A stretch of 16,256 nucleotides of DNA from Clostridiales bacterium (lineage in GTDB: Bacteria; Bacillota; Clostridia; Lachnospirales; WQUN01), in NCBI GenBank assembly GCA_031269415.1, contig JAISZF010000080.1, positions 1-16,256 of the forward strand, given 5' to 3'. Both the position numbers and the translations under genes were made by a program. The notes under the pieces were generated by a model. It searched no databases, had not been told where the DNA came from, and saw only the letters and a program-made list of their open reading frames with translations. The first letter of the stretch is position 1. The number at the start of each line of letters is the position of its first letter. Below are positions 14,637 through 16,256 of this stretch, piece by piece.

Positions 14637-15412
14637 CGCCGTCGGAGTTAAAACGAAGGATCAAAAGAGAGGCGAAAAAGTTCGGCGCTAACCTATGCCG
14701 CGTCGCCCCGGCGAGCCGTTGGGAAGAATACGCCGAGACCGGGCGGGAATTTTTCCCGCGGTCGATATGGCCGTGGAGCGAGAGCGTTATTGTGCTAGCG
14801 GTACAAATTTTCCCGCCCATGATAGAGACGACTCCGTCGATTGTGTACGCGGAGCTGTACAACACCGCCAACAGGCTTTTGGACGAAACGGCGTACCGTC
14901 TGGCTAACTTTCTCAATGCTCAAGGGCAGCGCGCGATATTCTTCCCTCGTGACGGATACGGTGATATATCAGTGCTTGTCGATACGCCCACGGCCGCGTT
15001 TTCACATGTACTCGCCGGAAAATACGCCGGGCTCGGCACGGTTGGCGCAAACCACACACTTCTGACAAAGGAATACGGCTCTCGGGTACGCCTGGTTTCC
15101 GTCATCACGGACGCGGAGCTTCCGCCCGACCCTGTTCTCTACACGGAGTTATGCGCAAACTGCGGGCTTTGCCGCGCGCGGTGCCCTATCGGGGCGTTTT
15201 CGGAGCGTAACGGTGAACTGATTGCCGATATGGATAAACGAAAATGCGCCGAACATCACCAGCGGCTGAAAAACGAATATCGCTTTCCCTGCGGCGTATG
15301 CGTGATGGTCTGTCCCGTGGGTGACGACAGGAAAATATACGGAATGGCCTCCGTGTCGGAACGCGGCGCGGAGCACTGCCGAAGTTTCGGCTCAAAGAGG
15401 AAGGATGAGTAG
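14633..15412 (+). CDS. QueG-like double [4Fe-4S] protein
   Basis: 259 aa. The N-terminal part (about 1-165) resembles the DUF1730/cobalamin-binding half of epoxyqueuosine reductase, with AGLGTVGANHTLLTKEYGS matching the AGLGWIGKN-type motif. A ferredoxin-like region follows: Cys174, 177, 180 and 184 in CANCGLCRARCP, a lone Cys205, and Cys220, 223 and 227 in CGVCVMVCPVG. That is eight ligands for two [4Fe-4S] clusters. The C-terminal HEAT-like extension of true QueG (about 380 aa) is absent, so queuosine synthesis should not be assumed. ATG 14633 overlaps the previous stop by 4 nt (ATGA), with GAGG 7 nt upstream. Its place between the PLP enzyme and msrA suggests a redox role in organosulfur metabolism (inference). 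Cytoplasmic: no signal or membrane helix is seen. Confidence 0.82.
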   Translation: MTPSELKRRIKREAKKFGANLCRVAPASRWEEYAETGREFFPRSIWPWSESVIVLAVQIFPPMIETTPSIVYAELYNTANRLLDETAYRLANFLNAQGQRAIFFPRDGYGDISVLVDTPTAAFSHVLAGKYAGLGTVGANHTLLTKEYGSRVRLVSVITDAELPPDPVLYTELCANCGLCRARCPIGAFSERNGELIADMDKRKCAEHHQRLKNEYRFPCGVCVMVCPVGDDRKIYGMASVSERGAEHCRSFGSKRKDE

Positions 15413-15414
15413 GC

Positions 15415-15939
15415 ATAAAAGAGATATATCTCGCCGGCGGCTGTTTTTGGGGCGTAGAAAAATACCTCGCCATGATTCCCGGCGTTATTTCGACGGAAGC
15501 CGGTTACGCGAACGGTCGGACAGAGAATCCGTCATATGAGGACGTCTGTCATAACGACAGCGGCCACGCGGAAACGGTTTTTGTGGAGTACGATCCGGAA
15601 AAATTGGAGCTTTCGTATCTGTTGGAACTGTTTTTTAAGGTCATCGATCCCACGTCGCTGAACCGGCAGGGAAACGATGTCGGAACGCAGTACCGAACCG
15701 GAGTGTATTACACGGACTGTGAGGATCGCGCGGTCATAGACGCGGCGCTCACGCGGCTCGCGGTCGGCTTGGCGCTGCCCGTCGCTGTGGAGGTCGGGCC
15801 GCTTGAGAACTATTATTCCGCCGAGGAATATCACCAGCGGTATCTCGATAAGAACCCAGGCGGGTACTGCCACATTGGCCCGTCACGCTTTGAGGATTTG
15901 CGGCGGGCGATCTCAACTAACACGTCAGGGGAGTCATAA
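15415..15939 (+). CDS. msrA: Peptide-methionine (S)-S-oxide reductase, apparent ATA start
   Basis: Reduces methionine-S-sulfoxide, free or in proteins. From codon 15415 the protein reads (I/M)KEIYLAGGCFWGVEKYLA, with catalytic Cys10 in GCFWG, then GYANGRTENPSYEDVCHNDSGHAE in pieces typical of the family, DPTSLNRQGNDVGTQYRTG, and EEYHQRYLDKNPGGYCHI at the C-terminus; 174 aa. The frame is closed by TGA at 15406 and contains no ATG, GTG or TTG before the catalytic cysteine. The first ATG (15472) would remove it. The ATA at 15415 is where homologs have Met, and GGAAGGATGAG upstream is a plausible ribosome site inside the previous gene's end. It is last in the operon and followed by a terminator. 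Confidence 0.88.
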   Translation: MKEIYLAGGCFWGVEKYLAMIPGVISTEAGYANGRTENPSYEDVCHNDSGHAETVFVEYDPEKLELSYLLELFFKVIDPTSLNRQGNDVGTQYRTGVYYTDCEDRAVIDAALTRLAVGLALPVAVEVGPLENYYSAEEYHQRYLDKNPGGYCHIGPSRFEDLRRAISTNTSGES

Positions 15940-15949
15940 TGTAAAAATT

Positions 15950-15982
15950 AAAGCAGATTGGGGCTAAATCCAATCTGCTTTT
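15950..15982. terminator. Intrinsic terminator after msrA, usable from both strands
   Basis: AAAGCAGATTGG (15950-15961) pairs with CCAATCTGCTTT (15970-15981), 12 bp with an 8-nt loop, flanked by A-rich and T-rich sequence. The stop codon of the converging minus-strand ORF lies within the loop and stem, so both transcripts can end here. Confidence 0.9.
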
Positions 15983-16256
15983 ACTTTCGCCAAAAAAGCT
16001 TCTATAGTCAGCGTTTTGATTGTCGAACCAGAAAAATCTTTAGCGTTTCTCGTCACGATAAAATCAATAGAAACCTTTTCAGCGCACTGACTTTGAAGCG
16101 CGTCCTCATAATCTTTAAAATCCAAGTTAAAAGCGTTGATAACAATTGAATTAATGTTATTTTCAATAGCTAAATCGACTATGTATTTACTTGCTTTGTG
16201 CATTGTGTCATCGACACGGCAATTACGCTTGATGGTCAATTGATTCATCCGATTGC
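15964..16256 (-). pseudogene. TnpB fragment fused in frame to C-terminal half of a PIN-domain toxin (runs off the right edge)
   Basis: The frame stays open to the window edge (codons before the ATG at 16248 read N-R), so the visible Met is probably internal. Residues 1-37 (KRNCRVDDTMHKASKYIVDL to NSIVI) match the central helix/strand of IS605/IS1341-type TnpB proteins just before the GxN-W-K motif. From about residue 38 the sequence switches to NLDFKDYEDALQSQCAE and IVTRNAKDFSGSTIKTLT, the last half of a VapC-like PIN domain with its later acidic residues (D-x-E-D and the K-D after TRN). The PIN N-terminal half with the first catalytic Asp and the TnpB C-terminal half with the later RuvC residues are both missing. 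Neither activity is expected. Assignment is from pattern recognition. Confidence 0.65.

Noticed and set aside
14633..15412. True epoxyqueuosine reductase (queG)
   Set aside because: It is about 120 residues shorter than QueG with no C-terminal repeat region, and the neighbours are sulfur genes rather than queuosine genes.
15395..15442. Programmed frameshift joining the QueG-like protein to MsrA
   Set aside because: A -1 shift at GAT-GAG-TAG would be needed and there is no slippery heptamer or following stable hairpin. An ATA start is simpler.
15472..15939. msrA starting at its first ATG
   Set aside because: It would delete the GCFWG catalytic motif and ten further conserved residues. The frame upstream is clearly coding.

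Overview
The window looks like a chromosomal segment of an anaerobic low-to-mid-GC Bacillota, probably class Clostridia (inference). The clues are a Bacillus-type PurF with a propeptide and iron-sulfur cysteines, the DapL/DapF lysine branch, an ANTAR antiterminator, a DivIVA-domain protein, a Gram-positive-style lipoprotein, strong AGGAGG-like ribosome binding sites and frequent TTG/GTG starts. I see no rRNA, tRNA or CRISPR array.

Region 1 (1-5606, + strand) is a housekeeping operon: the 3' end of an ANTAR RNA-binding regulator, purF, dapF, pyrG and dapL, with gaps of 0-21 nt or overlaps, closed by a GC-rich terminator that serves both strands. PurF and PyrG both use glutamine. DapL and DapF are consecutive steps to meso-diaminopimelate.

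Region 2 (5610-7488, - strand) holds a catechol 2,3-dioxygenase with a complete XylE-type active site, followed by a DivIVA-like protein with four perfect 12-residue repeats. Region 3 (about 7613-9372, + strand, divergent from region 2) is a sirtuin and a dihydrodiol-dehydrogenase-like Gfo/Idh/MocA oxidoreductase. The sirtuin has a good promoter and a strong Shine-Dalgarno, but that Shine-Dalgarno points at an ATT codon rather than an ATG.

Region 4 (9373-10084) has nested hairpins, the wreck of a DUF1016/YhcG-family PD-(D/E)xK nuclease gene (minus strand, N-terminus lost, internal deletion with frame change), then a near-consensus promoter and a perfect 9-3-9 palindrome in front of the next operon.

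Region 5 (10085-15939, + strand) is a methionine/organosulfur operon: metN, metI, a double-domain MetQ lipoprotein (two substrate-binding domains on one lipid anchor), a Cys/Met-metabolism PLP enzyme, a short QueG-like protein with eight clustered cysteines, and msrA. It ends in a clean terminator. The reading frame of msrA has no canonical start upstream of its catalytic cysteine, so the gene appears to start at ATA. The set suggests import of methionine (and perhaps methionine sulfoxide), repair by MsrA, and use of the sulfur amino acid by the PLP enzyme (inference).

Region 6 (15964-16256, - strand, runs off the edge) is a chimeric ORF that joins a piece of an IS605-type TnpB to the C-terminal half of a PIN-domain toxin. 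The methionine operon therefore lies between two patches of mobile or defence gene debris, which fits a cassette inserted in a variable site.
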